DNA of 64,000 nt from Microbulbifer agarilyticus (GTDB lineage: Bacteria > Pseudomonadota > Gammaproteobacteria > Pseudomonadales > Cellvibrionaceae), in NCBI RefSeq assembly GCF_019800665.1, contig NZ_JAHVKO010000003.1, forward strand, positions 62,001-126,000, read 5' to 3'. A program made the position numbers and the translations under genes. Numbering within the stretch: position 1 is the stretch's first letter; each line of letters opens with the position of its first letter. The notes below the pieces were generated by a model that was not told the origin of the DNA, searched no databases, and was given only the letters and a program-made list of their open reading frames with translations. Below, one piece after another: positions 46,901-54,381 of the stretch.

Positions 46901-49900
46901 CAGTGGAACGATCACCACTGCCGGCATGTCGGTCTCCGGCCTTGTTTCAGTTAGCGGAGCCGGCACAGACATTAATGGAGTTAATACGCTAGTAGCGGAT
47001 GGCACTACGCAATTACTGGAAGAGGGCAATGGTGCAAACACCGTCAGCTATGCCCTCACTGGCGACATCAGATTCTACGACATAGGAAGAATTCTCGCCG
47101 AACTAGTAGAGGCCACAGACGGTGATGACCTGCTGGCGTTTACCGATGCGGGTAACGTGACGGTCAATGGGGTGGAAGTTGGCTCTTCTACTTTTGTTGA
47201 TGCACGGGCTGGCAACGATACTGTCACAGGCCTGAGTGGTCAGGACTGGTTGTTGCTAAGCGAAAGCAGCGCAGTAAATAACGGGGTCACATTCGACAAT
47301 GTCGAAATATTGCTGACTCAGGATGCCAACTTGGTAGGGAGCGACTTTGCCGATACATTCACTCTGAACAGTGATGGCAGTTTGAGTGTAGGCCTGTTGA
47401 CTGTCAGCGGCATGTTGCAGGTACTGGGTGAGGCGGGTAGCGATACCCTCGATGCTACAGAATTTGCCAGCGGCCTCACGTTGACATCCACCGCAGACGT
47501 ATTGAGTGCCGATGGTTTACTTTTTAGCGGCATAGAATCTGTCGAGGTAGCCAGTCTCACCGGTACCGACGGTGCGGAACAATTTAGCCTTGAGGGTGAC
47601 GGTACTGTGACTGCAGACACTGTGCGTTTTAGCGGTGTCACTTCACTGGACGGTGCCGGGGGGGAGGATAGTTTCAACAGCGCAGCGGCTGAGGACTGGT
47701 TGCTCACTTCCGATGTTGCCCAAGTTAATCATGGTGGCCTATCACTAACACGGGTAGAGAATCTGGCCGGCGGCAGTGGCCGGGTTCAAGGTGATGCTTC
47801 CGGCCATGCTTTCTCGGTAATGGCTGACAATGCTCTCAGCGTAGGTGATCTGAGTTTCACCGGAGTCAGCAGTGTGGACGCGGCCTCGGGCGAGGATAGT
47901 GTTGAAGCGCTGAATGCAATTACTTTGACCGGTAATAGCGGGGCTTTTAACACCAGCGAAATCGCATTTACCGGTATTGAGTCCGCAGTCGCCCAATCGC
48001 TTATCGGCAGTGCCGGCGCTGACACCTTTGAATTGTCCGGTAGCGGGGCTCTATCCATTTTCGAAATCACCTTCAGTGGGCTTTCCAGTGTTGATGCCAG
48101 TGGCGGCAATGATGAAGTCATCTCACGATCTGGTTTGGGTTATGCATTGGGCGGAGACAATCATGTACAGCATGAAGGCATTGTTTTTACCGGCGCCGAA
48201 CAATTCACCGGCACATCCGCTGCACTTGATATCACCGGCCAAGCGAGTGCGGAAATCGTCGGGGAAGGCGCGGTGTTTACGGGAGGCGTGTCCTTTAGCG
48301 GTATAGGCGCCCTGAGTCTGCAAGATCCCGATACCGACCTGCAAGTTTGGAATGGCGCCTCCCTAGTTGGAAGCGGTTCTGTTGTTAGTGGTGGTGTTGA
48401 TGTGTCCGGGGTAACGACGGTCTCAGGCACGGATGTGCTTACTGGAACCAGTGGTGATGATACGTTCACCGTGCAGGCAAACAATTCCCTTTCTGCCAGC
48501 GGTATTCTTTTTAGTGATGTAAACACCATTAGTGCAGGTGCCGGTGAAGATACGGTTGTCGGGCTCTCTGATAGCGACTGGGAGTTGTTGGGAAGCTCTG
48601 GTTCCCTGTCCCACAGCTCAATGACATTTGATGCTGTCGAGCTGGCACAAAATGGTAGCGGGCATGTGATCGGCGCTGACTCCGGCAATCTCTTCGCGGT
48701 AGCGGCGGATGGAACGCTGCGGGTCGACAGTATTGCGTTTAGTGGTGTTAACAGTGTTGTCGCCGGAACCGGAGCCGACAGTGTGAGTAGTGCGTCCGCA
48801 GGCAACTGGGTATTGGGTGATGCCGATGGCAGTGCGGCGATTTCCGATATCGCGTTTTCCGGGATCGAAGTGGTGGCCACAGAATCTGCGCTGGTAGATG
48901 GTTCCCAGAACAGCATTGTCGAAACTTATGAATTAAGTGCCGACGGTAATACGCTCAGTGTGCTGGACATCCTGTTTGAAAGTGTTTCTGAGGTTATTTC
49001 TGGTAACGAAGCGGGCGACCAGATCGCCAGTGCCACCAGCAATTGGCAGGTGGATGCTTCGGGCTCGGTAACAGCCAATGGTGTTCTCTTTGCTGGTGTC
49101 GATCAGGTTGTGGCGCAAAACGCCGGCCTGGGCGGTACCGGCGGTGATGAAGAGTTTGTCCTGACCGGGCTGGATGGCGGCGTGCAGGTTGGAGGTGTCG
49201 AATTTAGTGGTATTGAATCCGTCGCCGGAAGTGGCGGTAACGATACCCTTGTGGGCACCGACGGCAGTGAGAAGCTTGTTCTGAATGCTTCCGGTGATAT
49301 GACGGTGGCAGGAACCGTGTTTACCGGTATTAGCCGTGTGGACACCGCAGGAGGTGAGGACATCGTCACCGGTGGCAATGGACGTTGGACCTCCGCTACG
49401 CAGGATTCTGCTGTGATCGAAAATTCTGCGGTGGCGCAGCTCGATAGCATCTCAGTAATCTTCGAAAATCTGGAGCAGGTTAGCGATACCGGCATCTATA
49501 GCGGTCCGGACCTTTCTGCGGGGTATGCATTGTCCGGCCCCGCACGCCTGACCATGGGGGGAGTGAGCTTCACAGGTGTGGAGTCGATAGTCGCAGGCAG
49601 TGGCAGTGACACTCTTTACGGTATGGACGCAATACTCTCGTGGACGCTTGGTGATGGCGGCAACACGGTTTCTAACGAGCAGTTTGCCGTTGCTTTCAGT
49701 GGCTTCGAGCATGTTGTGGCTGGTGCCGCAGCAGATACTTTCCATCTTGAAGGCGGTGCCTTTACCACGGTAAGTACCGGCGCGGGCAATGATGTTGTTT
49801 ATATGAGCGGCACTTTGCTGGATAGCTTGGTACTGGGCGCCGGCGATGACCTGGTACAGCTGCTCAGCGGCAGCGAACCTACCGTGTTGTCCGCAGGTGC

Positions 49901-50933
49901 TGGCAGTGACCGCTTGGAAGTGTTTCTCACCGAGCAAAGCTGGCAGATCAATGGCGAATCCACAGCGCAAAATGCCGTTGGCAATTTCTTATTCAGCGGT
50001 TTTGAGCAGCTGGCAGATACCGCCGGTGGCCTGAGCCTTGTGTCCAATCAGCAGTTGGATTTCACCGTAGCTGATTCGGGGGCAGGCATTAACTTTGGTG
50101 CCGCAGGTATGACACTGGAGTATGACCCGGCAGGTGACTTGTCTCTGACCAGTGCGAGTCGCGAAACCATCGGCGGTTCGTTGCTGGCGGAGAATGTCGA
50201 ATTTAACCTTGCGGGGGATCTGGACATCGAGGCCGATGTGCAGTCGCTGTACCTTAGTTCTGGCGGTACCGATATCAATGTGTCAATCGTCGCCAATGAA
50301 GACCTGCTGATCGACCAGGTTGACGTCGGTCGCGGCAGCGTTTCACTGACCAGTGCAAACTTTGGCTCACTGACTGCGGAAACCTTCGGCGACACACATA
50401 TTACGGCCGCGACCATTCAACTGGGTAGCGACCTACAGCGCTGGGGCAGCATCGGTACCGAGATTAATCCGCTGCGTATGGATGCCAGCCAGTCGGTGGA
50501 TATTGTTGCACTGAGTTATTTTGAGCCGGCCTTTGTTGGCAGCCAGCCAGAGTTCACCGCCACCGGGGACCAATTGGAGTCTGTTGCCGGTGCGCAGACT
50601 GCGCAGGGCTTGAAGTCGGCTATTCAAAACCCCGTGGATGATATTGCCCAGTTGGATCCGGGGATTTTCAGCGAGGTAACCCCTTACAGTCTTGGCATCG
50701 ATGCATTGAACCTGCCGGAAGTGCGTTTGCATGGCGGTGAGCTTTTGCCAATGGGCGATCCTGAAGAGGATGACGAGCAACGTGAGAAGCGTGAACAGCG
50801 TGAGAGGGGCGCGGCGTTAAATCGGAAAATTGGCGCTCCGGATGCTGCGCAGCAGGAGAATGCCATGCTGCCACCTCCGTTGCTGGAGAGTGCAATGGCT
50901 GCGGGTAGCGCCAGTGTGGTAGGTGGTCGCTAG
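40938..50933 (+). CDS. Giant TpsA-type secreted adhesin-like exoprotein
   Basis: A 3,331-residue exported protein. GTG 40938 is used, though ATG 40950 is also possible. A signal peptide ends near AFAASG (about residue 32). A filamentous-hemagglutinin TPS domain follows, with VTISTRYGEIDWDNFDI and INPRGVMFSESSTVNVAALTVSGL near residues 122-145, the recognition region for the TpsB partner. From about residue 600 to 3,050 the protein is built of repeats of roughly 60-75 residues with cores such as GTSGVEQFTLD, SFVFTDVTSL and GGGADTF; this is expected to form a long beta-helix. I see no cysteine after the signal peptide. There is no VENN motif or C-terminal toxin domain; the end is an Glu/Arg-rich stretch and a short tail. 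Adhesion is inferred from the family. Confidence 0.9.
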   Translation: MNDIMNTKKNILSNAIKIVCLGLYAGQGAFAASGTADVIAHTESVTVEDNVDPYDTKVTISTRYGEIDWDNFDIGNGESIHFDFSQVGDGEFSSSHLVINRVLNVESSILGTMSSDGHVVLINPRGVMFSESSTVNVAALTVSGLASTVSYVDGDGVLQQSSDVDYGTVLENGSVSNLGNITAQSGGVTLIGNSVHNLKDTIGDTEYTGSITATRGTINMIGAGQASISIGQDGLVSVAVESQALESELGLDAAVLNDGILQGANVIIEARVADDLFTHAVNNTGTITASGIDVAGGTIKLSASSASDGVSGSILNDGRLESATGAVSSDHISISGDTVTLGASSELVADATLNEDGGRVFVSATNALNLGGSISAIGNGTGFSGGSVSTRVDGQLGIADGDIAVATAGQETTGGGWRIGASAITVENNSADNIDGAVVEAALGSNAELILDAENGSVVIDDDVVWTTNSELILEASQSVSVAQKSNGQSNHVIGGDAAGILSVSAVDGFTNAGSVDVTEFELSLGVTSDTGGVAPQDLVTADLGEISSDNTIMVEVVNGTYGIDVTQIQGVALFEIDDQIPADDPVTFIGSDGAVVNAVESVSIQGASRIVATDFSLHGSDGDDSFALTGDGVVYENVTFDGVTAVDALGGTDAMVGSGSDWAIQDASTLTSEGISFTGLTSLDANGADLLGTTGNESFILNVDGSVDFAGTTISALTRVDGNGGTDSLTATAYVDGLALSDTAGELTAGTLTFVDITNAAVATLTGTSGVEQFTLDNSGNLTLDSASFVFTDVTSLVGGGGADTFASTASASWALTDSASIVNHGAMAVQDINILSGGNGTLTGHSDGHSFTITGDNALDVGSLQFSGISSVNADTVAADSIAAITAVTLGDSDGALSTNEIAFTGIDSASATTLNGADSGNTYALAGSGALDVAGISFTGLAAVNAGSGGDIVNSRANQDYVLNAGGSIQHEDIAFSGVESFAGTNADLNASNLGGDLQLTGNAGEVSTGSATFSGLDSATASSLLGDVDGNTVAVIDSDTVDVLSMSINGVADVTVTNGGTVNGADGLAWLLVDNDTATNNGIAFHGFTNLVAENAGLTGTTGDDTFVLTGDADNLSVGYSAMTFTGLNAVDGNGATTVDLVNATGFADGLALSGMDGEVVAGSVTFSNIDQASTAVLAGSNSGNTYVLAGAGALEVAGIDVTGLTTVNTGSGSDVVESRAGQDYVVNAGGSIQHEDIAFSGVESFVGTNADLDASNLSGDLQLTGNAGEARTGTATFSGLDSATATSLRGDLGNNEVSVINSTTVNVLSMSIDGVADVTATSGGTVNGADGLAWLLVDSDSASNNGIEFHGFTDLVAVNAGLVGTTGDDTFSLSGDADNIAVGSNSMVFTGVTSVDGNGALNGDQLDASSFSDALTLTGIANTIQAGNGFIFSNINSATAGSLIGSGSDWAIQDASTLASDGISFTGLTSLDANGADLLGTTGNESFTLNVDDSVDFAGTTISALTRVDGNGGTDSLTATAYVDGLALSDTAGELTAGTLTFVDITNAAVATLTGTSGVEQFALDNSGNLTLDSASFVFTDVTSLVGGGGADTFASTASASWALTDSASIVNHGAMAVQDINILSGGNGTLTGHSDGHSFTITGDNALDVGSLQFSGISSVNADTVAADSIAAITAVTLGDSDGALSTNEIAFTGIDSASATTLNGADSGNTYALAGSGALDVAGISFTGLTAVNAGSGGDIVNSRANQDYVLNAGGSIQHEDIAFSGVESFAGTNADLNASNLGGDLQLTGNAGEVSTGSATFSGLDSATASSLLGDVDGNTVAVIDSDTVDVLSMSINGVADVTVTNGGTVNGADGLAWLLVDNDTATNNGIAFHGFTNLVAENAGLTGTTGDDTFVLTGDADNLSVGYSAMTFTGLDAVDGNGATSGEHLDASGFGDALLLTGTDNTLQVATGFTFSDIATVSVTELIGHGGNDTFTVTGSGTITTAGMSVSGLVSVSGAGTDINGVNTLVADGTTQLLEEGNGANTVSYALTGDIRFYDIGRILAELVEATDGDDLLAFTDAGNVTVNGVEVGSSTFVDARAGNDTVTGLSGQDWLLLSESSAVNNGVTFDNVEILLTQDANLVGSDFADTFTLNSDGSLSVGLLTVSGMLQVLGEAGSDTLDATEFASGLTLTSTADVLSADGLLFSGIESVEVASLTGTDGAEQFSLEGDGTVTADTVRFSGVTSLDGAGGEDSFNSAAAEDWLLTSDVAQVNHGGLSLTRVENLAGGSGRVQGDASGHAFSVMADNALSVGDLSFTGVSSVDAASGEDSVEALNAITLTGNSGAFNTSEIAFTGIESAVAQSLIGSAGADTFELSGSGALSIFEITFSGLSSVDASGGNDEVISRSGLGYALGGDNHVQHEGIVFTGAEQFTGTSAALDITGQASAEIVGEGAVFTGGVSFSGIGALSLQDPDTDLQVWNGASLVGSGSVVSGGVDVSGVTTVSGTDVLTGTSGDDTFTVQANNSLSASGILFSDVNTISAGAGEDTVVGLSDSDWELLGSSGSLSHSSMTFDAVELAQNGSGHVIGADSGNLFAVAADGTLRVDSIAFSGVNSVVAGTGADSVSSASAGNWVLGDADGSAAISDIAFSGIEVVATESALVDGSQNSIVETYELSADGNTLSVLDILFESVSEVISGNEAGDQIASATSNWQVDASGSVTANGVLFAGVDQVVAQNAGLGGTGGDEEFVLTGLDGGVQVGGVEFSGIESVAGSGGNDTLVGTDGSEKLVLNASGDMTVAGTVFTGISRVDTAGGEDIVTGGNGRWTSATQDSAVIENSAVAQLDSISVIFENLEQVSDTGIYSGPDLSAGYALSGPARLTMGGVSFTGVESIVAGSGSDTLYGMDAILSWTLGDGGNTVSNEQFAVAFSGFEHVVAGAAADTFHLEGGAFTTVSTGAGNDVVYMSGTLLDSLVLGAGDDLVQLLSGSEPTVLSAGAGSDRLEVFLTEQSWQINGESTAQNAVGNFLFSGFEQLADTAGGLSLVSNQQLDFTVADSGAGINFGAAGMTLEYDPAGDLSLTSASRETIGGSLLAENVEFNLAGDLDIEADVQSLYLSSGGTDINVSIVANEDLLIDQVDVGRGSVSLTSANFGSLTAETFGDTHITAATIQLGSDLQRWGSIGTEINPLRMDASQSVDIVALSYFEPAFVGSQPEFTATGDQLESVAGAQTAQGLKSAIQNPVDDIAQLDPGIFSEVTPYSLGIDALNLPEVRLHGGELLPMGDPEEDDEQREKREQRERGAALNRKIGAPDAAQQENAMLPPPLLESAMAAGSASVVGGR
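42908..44328 (+). repeat. TpsA internal long repeat, copy 1
   Basis: About 1.42 kb that is nearly identical to 45284-46704, 2,376 bases downstream (792 codons, frame kept). Only about seven residue differences are seen over some 470 residues, for example N/D in FTGL(N/D)AVDG and A/T in FTGL(A/T)AVNAG. Confidence 0.93.
45284..46704 (+). repeat. TpsA internal long repeat, copy 2
   Basis: Second copy of the 1.42 kb repeat at 42908-44328. The 955 bases between the copies hold a third, more diverged version of the same module at about 44520-45120. Confidence 0.93.
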
Positions 50934-50975
50934 TCGTTACCCGCTTCCCGAAGCGCAAAACAAGGAGCAGAAAAC

Positions 50976-51012
50976 AAAAAGGGGCCGACTCTTGCGAGTC
51001 GGCCCCTTTTTT
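50976..51012. terminator. Bidirectional terminator between tpsA and tRNA-Leu copy 1
   Basis: An 11-bp stem (50981-50991 with 50996-51006) with a TTGC loop, flanked by A5 on the left and T6 on the right. It ends tpsA on the plus strand and the tRNA on the minus strand. Confidence 0.9.
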
Positions 51013-51017
51013 AAAGA

Positions 51018-51104
51018 TGGTGCCCAGGAGAAGACTTGAACTTCCACGACCTTGCGGTCACTAGCACCTGAAGCTAGCGCGTCTACCAATTCCGCCACCT
51101 GGGC
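51018..51104 (-). tRNA. tRNA-Leu (anticodon CAG), copy 1
   Basis: Read on the minus strand this is an 87-base class II tRNA with acceptor GCCCAGG pairing with CCTGGGC, then ACCA encoded. It has a D-arm GGCGGAATTGGTAGACGC, an anticodon stem CTAGC/GCTAG with loop TTCAGGT (anticodon CAG, decoding CUG), a long variable arm and a TTCAAGT T-loop. It closely follows the E. coli tRNA-Leu(CAG) pattern. Confidence 0.97.
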
Positions 51105-51134
51105 AAACAGCGCTATGCGCCGTTGAGGCTGCGC

Positions 51135-51162
51135 ACTATAGCCGTTTTTGGCGGGGTGTCAA
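51135..51162 (-). promoter_or_regulatory. Promoter of tRNA-Leu copy 1
   Basis: On the minus strand, TTGACA (51162-51157) and TATAGT (51140-51135) are 16 bases apart, just upstream of the tRNA 5' end. The second tRNA copy has the same two boxes. Confidence 0.75.
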
Positions 51163-51221
51163 TTGTCAGGTGTGACCGGTGAATCCTGTGATGCCTACCT
51201 GAAGGCGGGGTTTGTTGTATT

Positions 51222-51244
51222 TTCTTGTAGTTAAATTACAAGAA
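51222..51244. promoter_or_regulatory. 8-bp inverted repeat upstream of ppc
   Basis: TTCTTGTA (51222-51229) and TACAAGAA (51237-51244) are perfect inverted copies with a seven-base A+T spacer, about 80 bases before the ppc start. It may be an operator or a leader hairpin. Confidence 0.4.
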
Positions 51245-51324
51245 TTTAGTCCGCGGCATCAAAATCTGGGCGGAAGTATGGGAGAATGCATTCCAGAAAG
51301 TAATCCGTCAGGGGGAGATATTCC

Positions 51325-53982
51325 ATGGATCAAGATCAAAATGCACCGTTGCGGGAAGATGTTCGCCTTCTCGGCGAAGAGCTGGGAACCGTATTGCGCG
51401 GCCAGGCTGGCGAAGCATTGTTCGATACCGTGGAGACCATTCGCCAGGTCGCGGTAGAGAGTCGCGGCCAGGGTGAAATGCCTGTAGGTAAATTACGAGA
51501 GCTGCTGGATCCATTGGATGATGAGACCCTGCTGGAAGTGGCTCGCGCCTTTAGCCAGTTCCTGAACCTCGCCAATATTGCCGAGTTGCGCCACCGCGAG
51601 CGCCTGCGTCGCCAGCACGAACGCTTCCCCGGTGATCCGGATACCGACCGCGGCCTGCGTCAGGTATTGGAAGAGCTGAAGAAGTCCAACGTAGCCCCCG
51701 ACCAGGTTCGCCAGGTGCTGTCAGATTTGTCCGTGGAGCTGGTACTAACCGCGCACCCGACCGAGGTAACGCGCCGTACCCTGATTCGTAAATACGACCA
51801 GATGGCGGACCTGTTGACCGGCCTCGATCGCCCGGATTGCACGCCGGAGGAGGCCGAGCGCCTGCGTCGCCTGTTGGGCGAGCAGATGTTGTCTGCCTGG
51901 TGCACCGATGAAATCCGCCGCGAGCGCCCGACGCCGGTCGATGAGGCCAAGTGGGGCTTCGCCACCATCGAGCAGTCCCTGTGGCAGGCCGTCCCCCAGG
52001 GCATGCGCGAAATTGAAGACGAACTGGCGCTCGCCGGTATTGAGCCGTTGCCCGCAGATTGGGTTCCCATTCGCTTTGCATCCTGGATGGGGGGTGACCG
52101 AGACGGTAACCCCAATGTCACCGCCAAGGTTACGCGCCGGGTCCTGAACCTGGCGCGCTGGATGGCGGCCGATCTGTATCTGCGCGATGTGGAAAACCTG
52201 CTCGCGGACCTCTCCATGCACCGCGCCAGTGAAGAGCTGCTGGCACACACCGGACCGAGCCATGAGCCGTACCGGCTGCTGTTGCGTGCGGTGCGCGATC
52301 GCCTGCGCAACACCCGTGAATTGATGGAAGCGCGTGTAAACGGTGCGGCGGAGCCGAAAGGGGAGGTGTATACCTCAAGCGACGAGCTGTATGAGCCTTT
52401 AAGCCTGATCGACCGCTCGCTGCGCGAAGTGGGGCTGGCGGCCATCGCCGATGGGCAGCTGAAAGATACGCTGCGTCGCCTCAACGGTTTTGGCATCACC
52501 CTGTTGAAGCTGGATATTCGCCAGGAGTCCACCCGCCATGCCATGGCGATTGATGCCATCACCCGCTTTCTCGATCTCGGCAGTTACGCCGAATGGGGCG
52601 AGAAGGTAAAGCAGAAGTTCCTGCTGGAAGAATTGGAAAGTCGCCGCCCGCTGATCAACGGCGCCTTCTACCAAAGTGAGTTCTGTACCGATGAGGTGCG
52701 CGAGGTACTCGATACCTGCAAGGTAATTGCGGAGCAGGGTTCAGAGGGGCTGGGTGCCTACGTCATTTCCATGGCTCGCACTTCCTCCGATGTGCTCGCG
52801 GTTATGTTGCTGCAAAAAATAGCCGGCGTGCGTGAGCCCATGCGTGTGGTGCCGCTGTTCGAGACACTGGACGACTTGAACAATGCGTTCGACACCATGC
52901 ATGCGCTGTTGGAAATCCCTTTCTACCGCGAGCGGGTTAAGGCGGGCCAGGAAGTGATGATCGGCTATTCCGATTCCGCCAAGGATGCGGGCTTCCTAGG
53001 TGCCGCCTGGGCGCAGTTCCGTGCGCAGGAAGCGCTCACCCGTATATTCAAGGAGCACGGGATTCCGTTGACCCTGTTCCACGGTCGCGGCGGCTCCATA
53101 TCCCGCGGTGGCTCCCCCACCCGCATGGCGCTGATGTCGCAGCCGCCGGGCTCTGTTGCCGGGCGCATTCGCGTGACCGAGCAGGGAGAAATGATTCGCT
53201 TCAAATACGGGCGCCCATCGGTTGCCGCCTACAACCTGGAGCAATATATCGCTGCAACTTTGGAGGCGACGCTGCTGCCGCCGGCAGAGCCGCGCCCGGA
53301 ATGGCGCGCGGAGATGGATCGGCTGACTCAGGCCTCGGTGGGGGCGTATCGCGAAGTGGTGCGCGACGATCCGGCACTGGTGTCCTATCTGCGTACCGTT
53401 ACTCCGGAAACCGAGCTCAGCCGTCTGGCGCTGGGCAGTCGCCCGGCGCGCCGCAAGCCCGGGGGTGGGGTGGAAACCCTGCGCGCAATTCCGTGGGTAT
53501 TTGCCTGGACCCAGATGCGCCTGATGCTGCCGGCCTGGCTGGGTACTGGCGCGGCACTGGAAACCGGCCTGGAAAATGCACCGGATACGCTGCGTACCAT
53601 GAGCGAGCAGTGGCCCTTCTTCCAGACCGTGGTGGATATGCTGGAAATGGTACTGGCCAAGTCCGACACCCGCGTGGCCCTGTGGTACGAAGAGCGCCTT
53701 ACCGACGACCCTGAGCTGCAGCGCCTCGGTGTCGAGCTGCGCAGCCGTCTGGCGCGCACCGTCGCGGCCCTGAGTGAATTAACTGGCCGCGAAAGTTTGC
53801 TGGATAACAACCCGGTGATGCGCTGGTCCATCCGCGTGCGCGACCCTTATACCGATCCGCTGCACTTGCTGCAGGCAGAATTGATGGCGCGTCTGCGTAC
53901 CCGTGAGGAAGATCCGGTGTTGGAAAGCGCACTGATGGTGACGATTGCGGGTATTGCGGCAGGTATGCGTAATACCGGTTAA
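51325..53982 (+). CDS. ppc: Phosphoenolpyruvate carboxylase
   Basis: An 885-residue enzyme that converts phosphoenolpyruvate and bicarbonate into oxaloacetate, refilling the TCA cycle. Conserved catalytic segments are present: VLTAHPTEVTRRT near residue 140 (catalytic histidine), FASWMGGDRDGNPNVT, GYSDSAKDAG near residue 547 and FHGRGGSISRGG near 586. The C-terminus ends in the usual NTG. A GGGGGAGA ribosome site lies just before ATG 51325. It stands alone between two tRNA-Leu genes transcribed in the opposite direction. Confidence 0.97.
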   Translation: MDQDQNAPLREDVRLLGEELGTVLRGQAGEALFDTVETIRQVAVESRGQGEMPVGKLRELLDPLDDETLLEVARAFSQFLNLANIAELRHRERLRRQHERFPGDPDTDRGLRQVLEELKKSNVAPDQVRQVLSDLSVELVLTAHPTEVTRRTLIRKYDQMADLLTGLDRPDCTPEEAERLRRLLGEQMLSAWCTDEIRRERPTPVDEAKWGFATIEQSLWQAVPQGMREIEDELALAGIEPLPADWVPIRFASWMGGDRDGNPNVTAKVTRRVLNLARWMAADLYLRDVENLLADLSMHRASEELLAHTGPSHEPYRLLLRAVRDRLRNTRELMEARVNGAAEPKGEVYTSSDELYEPLSLIDRSLREVGLAAIADGQLKDTLRRLNGFGITLLKLDIRQESTRHAMAIDAITRFLDLGSYAEWGEKVKQKFLLEELESRRPLINGAFYQSEFCTDEVREVLDTCKVIAEQGSEGLGAYVISMARTSSDVLAVMLLQKIAGVREPMRVVPLFETLDDLNNAFDTMHALLEIPFYRERVKAGQEVMIGYSDSAKDAGFLGAAWAQFRAQEALTRIFKEHGIPLTLFHGRGGSISRGGSPTRMALMSQPPGSVAGRIRVTEQGEMIRFKYGRPSVAAYNLEQYIAATLEATLLPPAEPRPEWRAEMDRLTQASVGAYREVVRDDPALVSYLRTVTPETELSRLALGSRPARRKPGGGVETLRAIPWVFAWTQMRLMLPAWLGTGAALETGLENAPDTLRTMSEQWPFFQTVVDMLEMVLAKSDTRVALWYEERLTDDPELQRLGVELRSRLARTVAALSELTGRESLLDNNPVMRWSIRVRDPYTDPLHLLQAELMARLRTREEDPVLESALMVTIAGIAAGMRNTG

Positions 53983-54071
53983 TTGTGTGGCTGTTGTGGA
54001 GTTGCTGCCGCTAGCGGCAACTCCACTGGTCTTCGAGTCGACAGTGATGTGATTTCGAAGTGGCGGAAAAC

Positions 54072-54108
54072 AAAAAGGGGCCAACTCTTGCGAGTTGGCC
54101 CCTTTTTT
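54072..54108. terminator. Bidirectional terminator between ppc and tRNA-Leu copy 2
   Basis: An 11-bp stem (54077-54087 with 54092-54102) with a TTGC loop, flanked by A5 and T6. It differs from the copy 1 terminator by a compensating base-pair change. Confidence 0.9.
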
Positions 54109-54113
54109 AAAGA

Positions 54114-54200
54114 TGGTGCCCAGGAGAAGACTTGAACTTCCACGACCTTGCGGTCACTAGCACCTGAAGCTAGCGCGTCTACCAATTCCGCCACCTGGGC
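54114..54200 (-). tRNA. tRNA-Leu (anticodon CAG), copy 2
   Basis: Identical in all 87 bases to the tRNA at 51018-51104, with the same strand, CAG anticodon and encoded CCA. This copy holds the place next to rnr where Pseudomonas-type genomes also have a tRNA-Leu gene. Confidence 0.97.
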
Positions 54201-54231
54201 AATTCAACGGTGTGCTCCGTTGAGGACGCGC

Positions 54232-54260
54232 ACTATAGTGATTTGCCTTGGGGGTGTCAA
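54232..54260 (-). promoter_or_regulatory. Promoter of tRNA-Leu copy 2
   Basis: On the minus strand, TTGACA (54260-54255) and TATAGT (54237-54232) are 17 bases apart, upstream of the tRNA. This is a near-consensus sigma-70 promoter. Confidence 0.8.
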
Positions 54261-54368
54261 CGCTTTTTGCGGCGCGGTTTGTGCCCTTTTTTGTCCACTC
54301 AGTCTCTCTCGGTACACACATCCGGACGGATATTCCAAATCAACGGGGGAATTGGTCCGCAAATCGCT

Positions 54369-54374
54369 TATAAT
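54369..54374 (+). promoter_or_regulatory. Candidate -10 box for rnr
   Basis: A perfect TATAAT in the 393-base gap between tRNA-Leu copy 2 and rnr. No good -35 box is visible at the right distance. Transcription would start at about 54381, leaving a leader of about 210 bases. The rest of the gap (54261-54368) holds nothing I can name. Confidence 0.4.
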
Positions 54375-54381
54375 CGCGGCA

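Larger units (their letters stand above)
50970..51106. repeat. 137-bp direct repeat (copy 1) carrying tRNA-Leu and its terminator
   Basis: Matches 54066-54202, 3,096 bases away, with identical tRNA genes. The only differences I see are the two partner bases of one terminator stem pair (G-C here, A-T in the other copy), so the stem is kept. Less exact similarity continues into the promoter side. Confidence 0.9.
54066..54202. repeat. 137-bp direct repeat (copy 2) carrying tRNA-Leu and its terminator
   Basis: Second copy of the repeat at 50970-51106. Together the two copies bracket ppc in direct orientation, a layout that homologous recombination could duplicate or delete. Confidence 0.9.
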
